A stretch of 64,000 nucleotides of DNA from Hymenobacter cheonanensis (lineage in GTDB: Bacteria > Bacteroidota > Bacteroidia > Cytophagales > Hymenobacteraceae), in assembly GCF_030581075.1 (NCBI RefSeq), contig NZ_JAUQSW010000006.1, positions 248,001 through 312,000 of the forward strand, given 5' to 3'. How positions within the stretch are numbered: the first letter of the stretch is position 1; every line of letters begins with the position of its first letter. The translations under genes and the position numbers were made by a program. Under the pieces are notes generated by a model that saw only the letters and a list, made by a program, of their open reading frames with translations, ran no database searches and was not told the DNA's origin. Of this stretch, positions 7,678 through 16,717 are shown piece after piece.

Positions 7678-9267
7678 CTACTGGGCCTTGGCGGCGGCGG
7701 GCAGCGGCTTGCGGGGCAGCTTCTGGTCGCGCATGGCGGCGTTGTACACGAACGAGGCCACCACTACCGAAGCCTGCTTGAGGTCGTCGGCCACGAGGCG
7801 GTCGTAGGTATCCTGGTTGGAGTGGTGGGTGCGGGCGAAATAATCGAGGCCATCCTGAATGAACTGGAAGCCGGGCAGGCCCACGGCGTCGAAGGCCACG
7901 TGGTCGGTGCTGCCGGTGTTGCGCGAGGTCACGGTGGTGGCGCCCATGTCGGCGAAGGGGGCTAGCCAGGCGGTAAAAATTGGCTTCACAGCCTCGTTGC
8001 CCTGGGCGTAGATGCCGCGGATTTTGCCGGCGCCATTGTCGAGGTTGAAGTAGGCCGCCAGCTTCTCGTGGTCGGGCTTGAGCTGCATGGTGGCGGGGTC
8101 GGCAAAGTGGTTTTTCACGTAGTTGCGCGAGCCATGCAGGCCTTCCTCCTCCTCGCCCCACAGCGCGATGCGGATAGTGCGGCGCGGCTTGAGGCCGCTA
8201 GCCTTCAGGATGCGCACGGCCTCCATCATCACGGCCACGCCGGCGGCGTTGTCGGTGGCGCCGGTGGCGGCGTGCCACGAGTCGAGGTGGCCGCCGAGCA
8301 TGACGACTTCGCTTTTGAGCTTCTTGTCGGTACCCGGAATTTCGGCCACCACGTTGTAGCCTTTCAGGTCCTGGGTCTGGAAATGGGTCTTGGTTTCCAG
8401 CTCCACCTCCACCGGAATACCGGCCTCCACGAGGCGAATGAGGCGCAGTTGGTCCTCGCTGCTCATTTCCAGCTCGGGCAGTACCGGCTTGGCATCGGCG
8501 GCGTAGGGCGCGCCGTTGGTGGTGAACACGGTGCCATCGGTGCCGCGGCCGGGGCTGAGGATAGCGGCGGCGCCTTCGGCCAGCAGCAGGTCGTTCAGCT
8601 TGGTGCGCAGCTCGCGGGCGGCGAGCATGGCGGCGCGGCGCGCTTCGGGATTGGCCTCGGCGGGGCGGTTGGCGGCGGTGGGGGCGCCGCCGCCAGCGGG
8701 CGCGTCGGCCAGCTTCTGCAAGTCTTCGGCGGTGAGGCGCTTGGCATCGGGCTCGAAGTTGGGCTGGGGCGGCGTGGCCACGGGCAGCACCACAATCTTA
8801 TCGCGCAGCTGGCCCTGGTACTTGGCCAGGTCGGCTTCGGTTTTCACGTTCACGTAGGCTACTTGCTTGCGCAGGCTGCCGGCGGTGCTAGGCGTCCAGG
8901 CTTTGGGCACGCCGATGAGGGCGTGGTAGTAGGGCGCCGTCATGGCCACGTAGCTCTTGTCGATGTCCCAGCCGCGGCCAAAGTCGCCCCAGGCCTCCAC
9001 GTTGGCGTTGGCCAGGCCGTAGTCGGTGAGGCGCTTCTTGGTCCAGGCGTTGGCGCGGGCTAGCCCCTCAGAGCCGGCCAGGCGCGGGCCACACACGTCG
9101 GTGAGGTAAAAGGCGGTTTCCATCACCTTCGAGCGGTTCAGGCCTTCGTCCTTGATTTTGGCCAGGGCGGCGGCATCGAGCTTTTCGGGGGCCTGGGCCG
9201 GGGTTTGGGCCAGCGCGGGCGCAGCGAGCAGGCCTGCGGCGGCGAGGGTAAAGAAGATTTTCTGCAT
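7678..9267 (-). CDS. Secreted M28 family zinc metallopeptidase
   Basis: A 529-residue protein with a signal peptide (MQKIFFTLAAAGLLAAPALA). The C-terminal half holds the M28 di-zinc site: GGHLDSW (His and Asp), GATDNAAG (bridging Asp), WGEEEEGLHG (catalytic and ligand Glu), FNLDNGAG (Asp) and STDHVAF (His). The middle contains a PA-like insert around KIVVLPVATPP and AAILSPGRGTDG. Such enzymes are exopeptidases or dipeptidases acting on peptides in the periplasm or outside the cell. The frame is open to 9408, but the ATG at 9267 is the one that yields a signal peptide. Divergent from the efflux operon. Confidence 0.92.
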   Translation of the reverse strand: MQKIFFTLAAAGLLAAPALAQTPAQAPEKLDAAALAKIKDEGLNRSKVMETAFYLTDVCGPRLAGSEGLARANAWTKKRLTDYGLANANVEAWGDFGRGWDIDKSYVAMTAPYYHALIGVPKAWTPSTAGSLRKQVAYVNVKTEADLAKYQGQLRDKIVVLPVATPPQPNFEPDAKRLTAEDLQKLADAPAGGGAPTAANRPAEANPEARRAAMLAARELRTKLNDLLLAEGAAAILSPGRGTDGTVFTTNGAPYAADAKPVLPELEMSSEDQLRLIRLVEAGIPVEVELETKTHFQTQDLKGYNVVAEIPGTDKKLKSEVVMLGGHLDSWHAATGATDNAAGVAVMMEAVRILKASGLKPRRTIRIALWGEEEEGLHGSRNYVKNHFADPATMQLKPDHEKLAAYFNLDNGAGKIRGIYAQGNEAVKPIFTAWLAPFADMGATTVTSRNTGSTDHVAFDAVGLPGFQFIQDGLDYFARTHHSNQDTYDRLVADDLKQASVVVASFVYNAAMRDQKLPRKPLPAAAKAQ

Positions 9268-9427
9268 CCAGCAAGAAGGGGTTGGTTTAGCGAAAGGGAA
9301 GCGGCGGTAACGGGTAAAGACACGGCGGGCCGGGCCGACGTTGCGCGCGCCCAGCCGCTGGATGTTCAGCACGGCAGCAGATGCCGGAAGCCAGCAGTCC
9401 GCAAGCAACCAATTGACTTGAAAATAG

Positions 9428-9457
9428 AAAGCCCTACGGTATAGCGGGGCTTTTTTT
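9428..9457 (+). terminator. Terminator-like hairpin in a divergent intergenic region
   Basis: AAAGCCC pairs with GGGCTTT across a 12-nt loop and is followed by a T-run on the plus strand. No plus-strand gene ends nearby; it sits in the 295-bp gap between two divergent genes. It may be a relic or stop antisense transcripts. Confidence 0.5.
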
Positions 9458-9562
9458 ATTAACCCGAACGCATTCTATCCGTTTGGCTTAGCGATAAGCC
9501 TCCGCGCTAGGGCATGAGCGGCTCCCATAACCTTTCGCAGGCCCGCCCGGTTACTGTTACTT

Positions 9563-10939
9563 ATGAACAAACCATTCTACGCTACACAAGGCTGGCTGGC
9601 AGCGTTGCTTGCGTGTTTTTTGCTTAGCAGCGGCGCCGCCACGGGCCAAAATCTGCCCGACGCGCCACCTCCTCCCCCCGCCGCCCCGCTCACGCTACCG
9701 CAGTGCCTGGGCTACGCGCTGGCCTACCAGCCGCTGGTGCGCCAGGCCCGCCTCGACGAGGGCATTGCCGATGCCGGCAACCGCGTGGCGCTCTCGGCCT
9801 GGCTGCCGCAGGTAAGTGCCACGGCCGTGGGCCAGCATTATTTCGGGCTGCCGTTTACCGTTTTTCCCGACCCCACCACGGGCATTCCTACGCCGCGCCA
9901 GCTAGGGGTGAAAAACGTGACGACGCTCGGGCTGGCCGGCACGCAGGTTATCTATAACAACGACGTGCGGCTGGCCGCCCGCCAGGCGCCCCTCAACCGG
10001 CTGGCGGCGGGCCAGAACACGGTGAACAACAAAATCGCCACCGTGTCGGACGTGAGCAAGGCGTTTTACAGCGTGCTGCTGTCGCAGCGCCAGGCCAAGG
10101 TATTTGACGAGGATATCCGGCGCCTGACCCGCAACTACGTGGATGCCCGCAACCGCTACGACGCCGGCATTGTGGACAAAACTGACTTTTTGCAGGCCCA
10201 GATTTCGCTCAACAACTCGAAGGCCAGCCGCAAGCAGGCCCTGGAGGCGGTGAACGCCAACACGGCCTATTTGCAGCAGCTCATGGGCTTTCCGGCCACC
10301 CGGCTCGTGGAGCTGAAGTACGACACGCTGCAACTAGAGCAGGAGGCGGTGGTAGATACCCTGGCCCAGCTCGACCCCGCCAACCGCATTGAGTATCAGC
10401 AGGTGCTCACGCAAAAGTCGCTGCAGGGCACTACCGTCGACTACTACCGGCTAGGGTTCCTGCCGTCGCTGTCGGCCTTCGGCAACTACAACTCGGTGTA
10501 CCAGGCCAATACCTTTAGCGAGCAGTACCAGCAGCGCTTCCCCAACTCCTACGCGGGCTTGCAGGTGGCGCTGCCGCTGTTCACGGGCTTCCGGCGCCTC
10601 CAAAACCTGCGCCTGGCCCGGCTGCAAGACCAGCGCGTGGACCAGGACCTGCTGAGCACCCGCAACCAGGTGACCACGGAATATGCCACGGCCCTGGCCA
10701 ACTACAAGGGCTACTACGAAGCCTACGTGCAAAGCCGCCAGAACCTCGACCTCTCGCGCCAGGTGTACACCGTGGTCGACTTGCAGTACCGCGAGGGCAT
10801 CAAGGCCTACCTCGATTTGCTCGTGGCTCAAACCACGCTGCGCACCTCGCAGCTCAACTACTACAGCGCCCTGTTTCAGGTATTGACCGGCAAGGTAGAG
10901 CTGCTGCGCACGCTGGGCACGCTGCCCACCAACTATTAA
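9563..10939 (+). CDS. TolC family outer-membrane efflux protein
   Basis: A 458-residue outer-membrane factor. A signal peptide (WLAALLACFLLSSGAATGQ) and a Pro-rich linker precede two TolC-type repeats made of long helices with beta segments (LTLPQCLGYALAYQPL opens the first). It would form the trimeric exit duct of a tripartite pump. It is the first gene of a three-gene operon; the membrane-fusion gene starts 17 bp later. No regulator is adjacent. Family certain; exported compounds unknown. Confidence 0.93.
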   Translation: MNKPFYATQGWLAALLACFLLSSGAATGQNLPDAPPPPPAAPLTLPQCLGYALAYQPLVRQARLDEGIADAGNRVALSAWLPQVSATAVGQHYFGLPFTVFPDPTTGIPTPRQLGVKNVTTLGLAGTQVIYNNDVRLAARQAPLNRLAAGQNTVNNKIATVSDVSKAFYSVLLSQRQAKVFDEDIRRLTRNYVDARNRYDAGIVDKTDFLQAQISLNNSKASRKQALEAVNANTAYLQQLMGFPATRLVELKYDTLQLEQEAVVDTLAQLDPANRIEYQQVLTQKSLQGTTVDYYRLGFLPSLSAFGNYNSVYQANTFSEQYQQRFPNSYAGLQVALPLFTGFRRLQNLRLARLQDQRVDQDLLSTRNQVTTEYATALANYKGYYEAYVQSRQNLDLSRQVYTVVDLQYREGIKAYLDLLVAQTTLRTSQLNYYSALFQVLTGKVELLRTLGTLPTNY

Positions 10940-10956
10940 GCTCCTTTCGCTTTTGT

Positions 10957-12099
10957 ATGACTACTAACTACCTGGCTCTGTGCGCCATGGCGGGCCTAGC
11001 GGCCAGCACCGCGTGCGGTAAAAAAGACGATAAAAAGAACGCCGCCCCGCCGCCCACCGCCGTGAGCGTGGTGACGGCGCGCACCACCGATGCCGTGTAC
11101 TACGACCAGTACCCGGCCACCGTGGTGGCCCTCAAGAGCGTTGAGCTGCGCTCGCAGGTGACGGGCTTTATCACGGGGCTGTACTTCAAGGAGGGCGACC
11201 TGGTGCCGGCCGGCAAGGTGCTGTATGAAATCGACAAGCGCCAGTACGAAGGCGCCTACCAGCAGGCGCTGGCCAACCTGCGCAGCGCCCAGGCCTCGGC
11301 CCAGAATGCCCAGGTGAATCAGGCCCGCTACCAGCGCCTGCTGCAACAGGACGCCGTGGCCCGGCAGCTGGCCGAAAATGCCGTTACCAACGCCAGCACG
11401 GCCTCGGCGCAGGTGGCCTCGGCCCAGGCGGCGGTGGCTATTGCGCGCACCAACCTGGGGTTTGCTACGATAACTGCGCCGTTTACGGGGCGCATCGGCA
11501 TTTCGCAGGTGCGGCTAGGGGCGCAGGTGAGCGCCGGCGCCACGCTCCTCAACACCATCTCGACCGAGGACCCGATTGCCGTGGACTTCGCGGTGAATGA
11601 AACGGACATTCAGCGCTTTATCACCCTGCAAAACCAGCGGGGCGCGGTCAGCGACTCGACGCTGCGCTTTGTGCTGCCCAGCGGCCAGGCCTACAACCAG
11701 CCGGGTAAAATCCAGACCATCGACCGGGGCGTGGATGCCCAAACGGGGACCATCACGGTGCGCGTGCAGTTTCCCAACCCGCAGCACCAGCTTAAGGATG
11801 GCCTGAGCGGTGTGCTTAAAGTATTGAACACTAAGTCGGGTAACCGCCTCGTGATTCCCAACAAAGCCATTGTGGAGCAGATGGGCGAAAACTTTGTGTA
11901 CGTAGCCCTCGGCGACAGCGCCAAGCAGCGCAAGGTGCAGCTAGGCCCGCGCCTGCGCGACGACATCGTGATTTTGAGCGGTATCAAGGACGGCGATAAA
12001 ATCGTGACCGAAGGCGTACAGAAGCTGCGCGACGGCGGTAAAATCCAGGTGAGTGCCCCGGGGGCGCCGGTGGCCGCCCCGGCGGGGCCGCCCAAATAA
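10957..12099 (+). CDS. RND efflux periplasmic adaptor (membrane fusion protein), lipoprotein
   Basis: A 380-residue AcrA/MexA-type adaptor. The lipobox ASTAC near residue 21 anchors it. The order is the usual one: biotinyl-lipoyl half (VELRSQVTGFI, GDLVPAGKVLYEID), helical hairpin of Ala/Gln-rich repeats, second lipoyl half (ATITAPFTGRIGIS), beta barrel and membrane-proximal domain. The C-terminus is an Ala/Pro-rich tail. It links the RND pump to the TolC protein encoded just upstream. A perfect 30-bp inverted repeat separates it from the pump gene. Confidence 0.93.
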   Translation: MTTNYLALCAMAGLAASTACGKKDDKKNAAPPPTAVSVVTARTTDAVYYDQYPATVVALKSVELRSQVTGFITGLYFKEGDLVPAGKVLYEIDKRQYEGAYQQALANLRSAQASAQNAQVNQARYQRLLQQDAVARQLAENAVTNASTASAQVASAQAAVAIARTNLGFATITAPFTGRIGISQVRLGAQVSAGATLLNTISTEDPIAVDFAVNETDIQRFITLQNQRGAVSDSTLRFVLPSGQAYNQPGKIQTIDRGVDAQTGTITVRVQFPNPQHQLKDGLSGVLKVLNTKSGNRLVIPNKAIVEQMGENFVYVALGDSAKQRKVQLGPRLRDDIVILSGIKDGDKIVTEGVQKLRDGGKIQVSAPGAPVAAPAGPPK

Positions 12100-12104
12100 T
12101 CGTC

Positions 12105-12200
12105 CGTCATGCTGAACGCAGTGAAGCATCTCGCGTGCAGCAGTAACTCTAACCGATAGCAACGACGCGAGCGAGATGCTTCACTGCGTTCAGCATGACG
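12105..12200. repeat. Dispersed long inverted repeat, family 1 (copy C) inside the efflux operon
   Basis: Perfect 30-bp arms (12105-12134 and 12171-12200) flank a 36-nt loop; a T-run follows at 12204. It fills most of the gap between adaptor and pump genes and may cut read-through to the pump or stabilise the upstream message. Confidence 0.9.
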
Positions 12201-12239
12201 CTCTTTTTTAGCGTACTGCCCTAGCCCGACTACCTTCTT

Positions 12240-15200
12240 ATGATTGCAGAAACCTTTATTCGCCGGCCCGTCACGGCCATTGTCGCCTCGCTGGTGATAG
12301 TGCTGGTGGGCGTGCTGGCCATGCTGAACCTGCCCATTGGGCAGTACCCCGAAATCACGCCGCCCACGGTGTCGGTGACGGGCAACTACATCGGGGCCGA
12401 CGCCCAAACCGTGGAGCAAACCGTAGCCACGCCCGTGGAGGTGCAGGTAAACGGCACGCCCGGCATGACCTACCTGCAAAGCAACAGCACCAGCAACGGG
12501 CAGATGAGCATGACGGTGAACTTCGAGGTGGGCACCGACATCAACATTGCCGCCCTCGACGTGCAAAACCGTGTGGGCATTGCCACGCCTACCCTGCCCC
12601 AGGAGGTGCAGCGCCTGGGCCTTACGGTGCGCAAGCGCAACCCCAGCATCCTGATGCTGGTGGCTATGTACGCGCCCAAAGGCTCGCACAACACGACTTT
12701 CCTCGACAACTACGCCAACGTTTTTATCAAGGACGCGCTGCTGCGCACCAAGGGCGTGGGCGATATTGTGAGCCGCGCCGACGACTTCTCGATGCGCCTC
12801 TGGCTGAAGCCCGATAAGCTGGCCCAGCTAGGGGTGACGGCCGCCGATATCCAGGCCGCCCTCAACGAGCAGAACGCCCAGATTGCGGCCGGCTCGGTGG
12901 GCGCTCCGCCCGCCCAGCGCGGGCAGTCGTTTGAGTACATCGTGACAGTGCAGGGCCGGCTGGCCACCATTCAGCAGTTTGGCGATGTGGTGGTGAAAAC
13001 CCGGCCCGAAGATGGCTCGCTGGTGTATCTGCGCGACGTGGCCCGCATCGAGCTGGGCAAGTTCAACTACGCCAACAACTCGTATGTAGATGGCAAGCGT
13101 GCCGCCTATCTGCTTGTTTACCAGGCGCCCGGCGCCAACGCTCTCCAAACCTACGAGAACGTAATCGCCACCATGAACGACCTAAAAAAGCAGTTTCCGG
13201 CCGACCTCGACTACGTGGTGCCGTTTGAGGCGGCTAGCGTGGTGCAGGTGTCCATTGAGGAAGTGGTGCACACGCTGGTCGAGGCCCTGCTGCTGGTGGT
13301 CGTGGTGGTGTTCATCTTTTTGCAAAGCTGGCGTACCACGCTCATTCCGGTGCTCGCCATTCCGGTGTCCATCATCGGCACGTTCATCTTCTTTATTCCG
13401 CTAGGGTTTACCATTAACACGCTGACGCTCTTTGGCTTCGTGCTCGCCATCGGTATTGTAGTCGATGACGCCATCGTGGTGGTCGAGGCCGTGGAGGTGA
13501 ACATCAACGAGCGCAAGATGAGCCCCGTGGATGCCACCCTGGAGGCCATGCGCGAGATATCGGCGCCGGTTATTGCCATTGCGCTCATTCTGGCGGCGGT
13601 GTTTGTGCCGGTGGGCTTCATCCCGGGCATTACGGGGCGGCTCTATCAGCAGTTTGCCATTACCATCGCCATCTCGGTGCTGATTTCGGCCTTCGTGGCC
13701 TTGTCGCTCACCCCGGCGCTGTGCGTGCTGCTGCTCCGGCCTCACGAGGAAGGCCAGGAGTCGAAAGGATTCATTAACAAGGGCTTCAAAAAATTCAACG
13801 ACTGGTTTGGGCGCGTTACCGAGAAGTACGGCAACGGCGTGCAGCGCGGCATCAAGCACTCGCGCTTCGTAGTGGTTATTCTGCTGTGCATCCTGGTGGG
13901 CGCGGGCCTGTTGTTCCGCAGCAAGCCTAGCGGCTTCCTGCCCACCGAGGATGAAGGCCGGATTATCATCACCTTCAACCTGCCCGAAGGCGCCTCTACC
14001 GGCCGCACTGTGGCCACGCTGCAGGAGATGATGAAGGAGCTGAGCCAGACCAAAGGCATTGCGCACTACGCCGCGCTGGGCGGCCTGAATGCCGTTAACT
14101 TCTCTTCTAAATCGAACTCGGGCACCATTTTCTGCCAGCTGCAGCCCTGGGAAGACCGCAAGGCCAAGGAGCTGCAACTCACCGGCCTCATGGCCAACGT
14201 GCAGCAGCGCATGGCCCGCTACAAGGAAGCTACCACGGTCGTGATTTCGCCGCCCGCCATTCCGGGCCTGGGCAACACGGGTGGCTTCTCGTTCATTTTC
14301 CAGGAGCGCGAGGCCGGGGGCGACATCAAGGCCTTTGATGCCAACCTGCAGAAATTCCTGGGAGCCATTCGTCAGCGGCCCGAAATCGCGTCGAGCTTCT
14401 CATTCTTCACCGCCAATACGCCGGGCTACCGGCTCGACATCGACCGCCAGAAGGCCAAGAAGCTCGGGGTGTCCATCACGGAAGTGGGCAACGCGTTGCG
14501 CACCTACCTGGGTAGCGCCTACATCAACGACTTTACGCTCTACGGCCGCACGTTCCGGGTGGTGGCGCAGGCCGACTCGTCGTATCGCGGCGACATTTCC
14601 GACCTGGGCCAGTACTACGTGCGCAACAGCGCCGGCGCAATGGTGCCGCTGAGCACGCTCACCACCTACAAGCGCACCGAAACCGCGCCGCTCATCTCGC
14701 ACTACAACCTGTTCCGCTCGGCCGAAATCAACGGCAACCCGAACGCGGGCTATAGCTCGGGCGATGCCATCAAGGCCTTGCAGGAAACGGCCGCGCAGAC
14801 ATTGCCGCAGGGCTACGGCTTCGAGTTTTCGGGCCTGAGCCGCGAGGAGCTGCTGGCCGGCGGCCAAACGATTTACATCTTCGGCCTGTCCATCATCTTC
14901 GTCTTCCTGTTCCTGGCCGCGCTGTACGAAAGCTGGTCGGTGCCGTTCTCGGTGCTGCTGGCGGTGCCGGTGGGCATTTTTGGCGCTATCCTGGCACTGT
15001 TCTTCCTGCCCAAGCTCACAAACAACGTGTACGCCCAAATCGGCATGATTACGCTCATCGGCCTTTCAGCCAAAAACGCTATCCTGATTGTGGAGTTTGC
15101 CAAAGAGCGGGTCGATAAGGGTATGCCGCTGGTCGATGCTACGCTCGATGCCGTGCGCCAGCGCCTGCGCCCCATCATCATGACCTCGCTAGCCTTCATC

Positions 15201-15476
15201 CTCGGTATTCTGCCGCTGATATTCGCGTCCGGCGCCGGCGCCCAGAGCCGCCAGACGCTGGGCTGGACCGTGATGGGCGGCATGCTGGCCGCCACGGGCA
15301 TGGGTATTTTCATCGTGCCGGTGCTCTACGTCATCATCACGCGCTTCGCCTACGGCAAAGAGAAGCTGGCCGAGCTGGAGAAAAACTACAAGCCCGACGA
15401 GCACGGCGGCCCGCCCAAGGAGGGCGACGCCCCCCACGAAGGCGAGGCACCCCAGGGCGCCCCCGTACCGGCCTAG
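12240..15476 (+). CDS. RND multidrug efflux permease (HAE1/AcrB type)
   Basis: At 1078 residues this is a full-length hydrophobe/amphiphile RND pump: twelve membrane helices with two large periplasmic loops. The N-terminus (MIAETFIRRPVTAIV) is typical, and the proton-relay Asp pair is present in GIVVDDAIVVVEAV of TM4. It exchanges protons for drugs or other amphiphiles through the adaptor and TolC partners encoded upstream. The C-terminal 40 residues are a polar, Pro/Glu-rich cytoplasmic tail longer than in many relatives. Substrate range cannot be predicted. Confidence 0.94.
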   Translation: MIAETFIRRPVTAIVASLVIVLVGVLAMLNLPIGQYPEITPPTVSVTGNYIGADAQTVEQTVATPVEVQVNGTPGMTYLQSNSTSNGQMSMTVNFEVGTDINIAALDVQNRVGIATPTLPQEVQRLGLTVRKRNPSILMLVAMYAPKGSHNTTFLDNYANVFIKDALLRTKGVGDIVSRADDFSMRLWLKPDKLAQLGVTAADIQAALNEQNAQIAAGSVGAPPAQRGQSFEYIVTVQGRLATIQQFGDVVVKTRPEDGSLVYLRDVARIELGKFNYANNSYVDGKRAAYLLVYQAPGANALQTYENVIATMNDLKKQFPADLDYVVPFEAASVVQVSIEEVVHTLVEALLLVVVVVFIFLQSWRTTLIPVLAIPVSIIGTFIFFIPLGFTINTLTLFGFVLAIGIVVDDAIVVVEAVEVNINERKMSPVDATLEAMREISAPVIAIALILAAVFVPVGFIPGITGRLYQQFAITIAISVLISAFVALSLTPALCVLLLRPHEEGQESKGFINKGFKKFNDWFGRVTEKYGNGVQRGIKHSRFVVVILLCILVGAGLLFRSKPSGFLPTEDEGRIIITFNLPEGASTGRTVATLQEMMKELSQTKGIAHYAALGGLNAVNFSSKSNSGTIFCQLQPWEDRKAKELQLTGLMANVQQRMARYKEATTVVISPPAIPGLGNTGGFSFIFQEREAGGDIKAFDANLQKFLGAIRQRPEIASSFSFFTANTPGYRLDIDRQKAKKLGVSITEVGNALRTYLGSAYINDFTLYGRTFRVVAQADSSYRGDISDLGQYYVRNSAGAMVPLSTLTTYKRTETAPLISHYNLFRSAEINGNPNAGYSSGDAIKALQETAAQTLPQGYGFEFSGLSREELLAGGQTIYIFGLSIIFVFLFLAALYESWSVPFSVLLAVPVGIFGAILALFFLPKLTNNVYAQIGMITLIGLSAKNAILIVEFAKERVDKGMPLVDATLDAVRQRLRPIIMTSLAFILGILPLIFASGAGAQSRQTLGWTVMGGMLAATGMGIFIVPVLYVIITRFAYGKEKLAELEKNYKPDEHGGPPKEGDAPHEGEAPQGAPVPA

Positions 15477-15497
15477 CACCACTTAGGTAGTTTCCCC

Positions 15498-15531
15498 AAA
15501 ACAAGCCAGGTCTTGCGGCCTGGCTTGTTTT
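15498..15531 (+). terminator. Terminator of the efflux operon
   Basis: A perfect 13-bp stem (15498-15510 with 15519-15531) with an 8-nt loop and T-rich 3' side follows the pump gene by 21 bp. Confidence 0.9.
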
Positions 15532-15590
15532 GTTATTTTGACCCTCGGCGGCTTTTCTGGCTAGCCCTCCCACGTACCCAACCCGTTCTT

Positions 15591-16631
15591 ATGCGCTTTC
15601 GCTATCTGTTTTTGGTGCTGCTAGGCACCCTCGGCCAGGCCTGGGGCCAAACGTTTACTAACCCGCTGCTGCCCGGCGGGGCCGACCCGTGGGCCGTGTA
15701 CCACGACGGCAGCTACTACTACATGCACACCACCGGCCGCGACCTCACCATCTGGAAAACGCCCAACCTGGCGCAGCTGGCCCAGGCCGAGAAAACCACC
15801 ATCTGGACGCCGCCCGCCGCCGGGCCTTATTCCAAGGAAATCTGGGCACCCGAGCTGCATTTTCTGGCCGGCAAGTGGTATGTGTACTTCGCCGCCGACA
15901 ATGGCAGCAATAACAACCACCGCCTCTACGTGCTCGAAAACCCCTCGCCTGACCCCACCAAGGGCAAATGGACGCTTAAGGGCCAACTCAAAACGCCTGA
16001 CGATAAGTGGGCCATCGACGGCTCGGTGTTTGAAAGCCAGGGCCAGCTCTACGCCATCTGGTCGGGCTGGGAGGGTGATGAGAACGGCCGCCAGGACATC
16101 TACCTGGCCCGCATGAGCAACCCCTGGACTACTACCGGCCCGCGCCTGCGCATTTCCGACCCGCGCTTTGGCTGGGAGCAGCACGGCCTGCTGCCCCGCT
16201 TCAGCCCCGGCGAGCCGGCCTACGTGCTCGTCAACGAAGGCCCGCAATTTTTGGCTAGCCCCAACGGCCGGGTCAACATTGTGTACTCGGCCAGCGGCTG
16301 CTGGACCGACTTCTACGCCCTGGGCCTGGTCTGGACCGAGCCGGGCGCCGACCTGCTCAACCCTGCCTCCTGGCACAAGGAATCTGAGCCCGTGTTCCGC
16401 GCTCAAAACGTGAAAGGCACCTACGCCGCCGGCCACAACAGCTTCTTCGACTCGCCCAACGGCAAGCAGCACTGGCTACTCTACCACGCCAACGCCGAGC
16501 CCGGCCAGGGCTGCGGCCGCGAGCGCACGCCCCGCATGCAGCCCTTCACCTTTGCCGCCGACGGCGCCCCAGTCTTCGGCGACCCACTGCCGCTGGGCCA
16601 GGAGCTTTCGGCGCCGGGCGGGGCCAAATAA
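15591..16631 (+). CDS. Secreted glycoside hydrolase family 43 protein
   Basis: A 346-residue five-blade propeller enzyme with a signal peptide ending near QAWG. GH43 hallmarks are all present: GGADPWAV (catalytic base Asp near 32), IWAPELH, AIDGSVF (pKa-modulating Asp), NEGPQFL (probable acid Glu) and AGHNSF (active-site His). GH43 enzymes release arabinose or xylose from plant polysaccharides. Exact specificity is not readable; the fit is to exo-arabinanase/arabinofuranosidase-like subgroups. The open frame starts at 15513, inside the upstream terminator, so I use the ATG at 15591. A stand-alone gene. Confidence 0.88.
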   Translation: MRFRYLFLVLLGTLGQAWGQTFTNPLLPGGADPWAVYHDGSYYYMHTTGRDLTIWKTPNLAQLAQAEKTTIWTPPAAGPYSKEIWAPELHFLAGKWYVYFAADNGSNNNHRLYVLENPSPDPTKGKWTLKGQLKTPDDKWAIDGSVFESQGQLYAIWSGWEGDENGRQDIYLARMSNPWTTTGPRLRISDPRFGWEQHGLLPRFSPGEPAYVLVNEGPQFLASPNGRVNIVYSASGCWTDFYALGLVWTEPGADLLNPASWHKESEPVFRAQNVKGTYAAGHNSFFDSPNGKQHWLLYHANAEPGQGCGRERTPRMQPFTFAADGAPVFGDPLPLGQELSAPGGAK

Positions 16632-16660
16632 GGGCTAGCCAATAGCTCCTCTTCACGCAC

Positions 16661-16694
16661 AAAAAAGGCCCGGCTGCAACGCGGGGCCTTTTTT
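16661..16694. terminator. Bidirectional terminator, GH43 / FabI
   Basis: AAAAAAGGCCC pairs with GGGCCTTTTTT across a 12-nt loop, giving a T-run on both strands between two convergent genes. Confidence 0.88.
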
Positions 16695-16717
16695 ATAGTA
16701 GCAAACTAGCCGAGCGA

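Noticed and set aside
8068..9063. 331-codon plus-strand frame over the M28 peptidase
   Set aside because: Gly/His/Ala-rich shadow of a clear zinc-peptidase gene.
11691..12689. 332-codon minus-strand frame over the efflux operon
   Set aside because: Reads through the family-1 repeat (giving RCFTAFSM-type peptide) and has no domain; an artefact.
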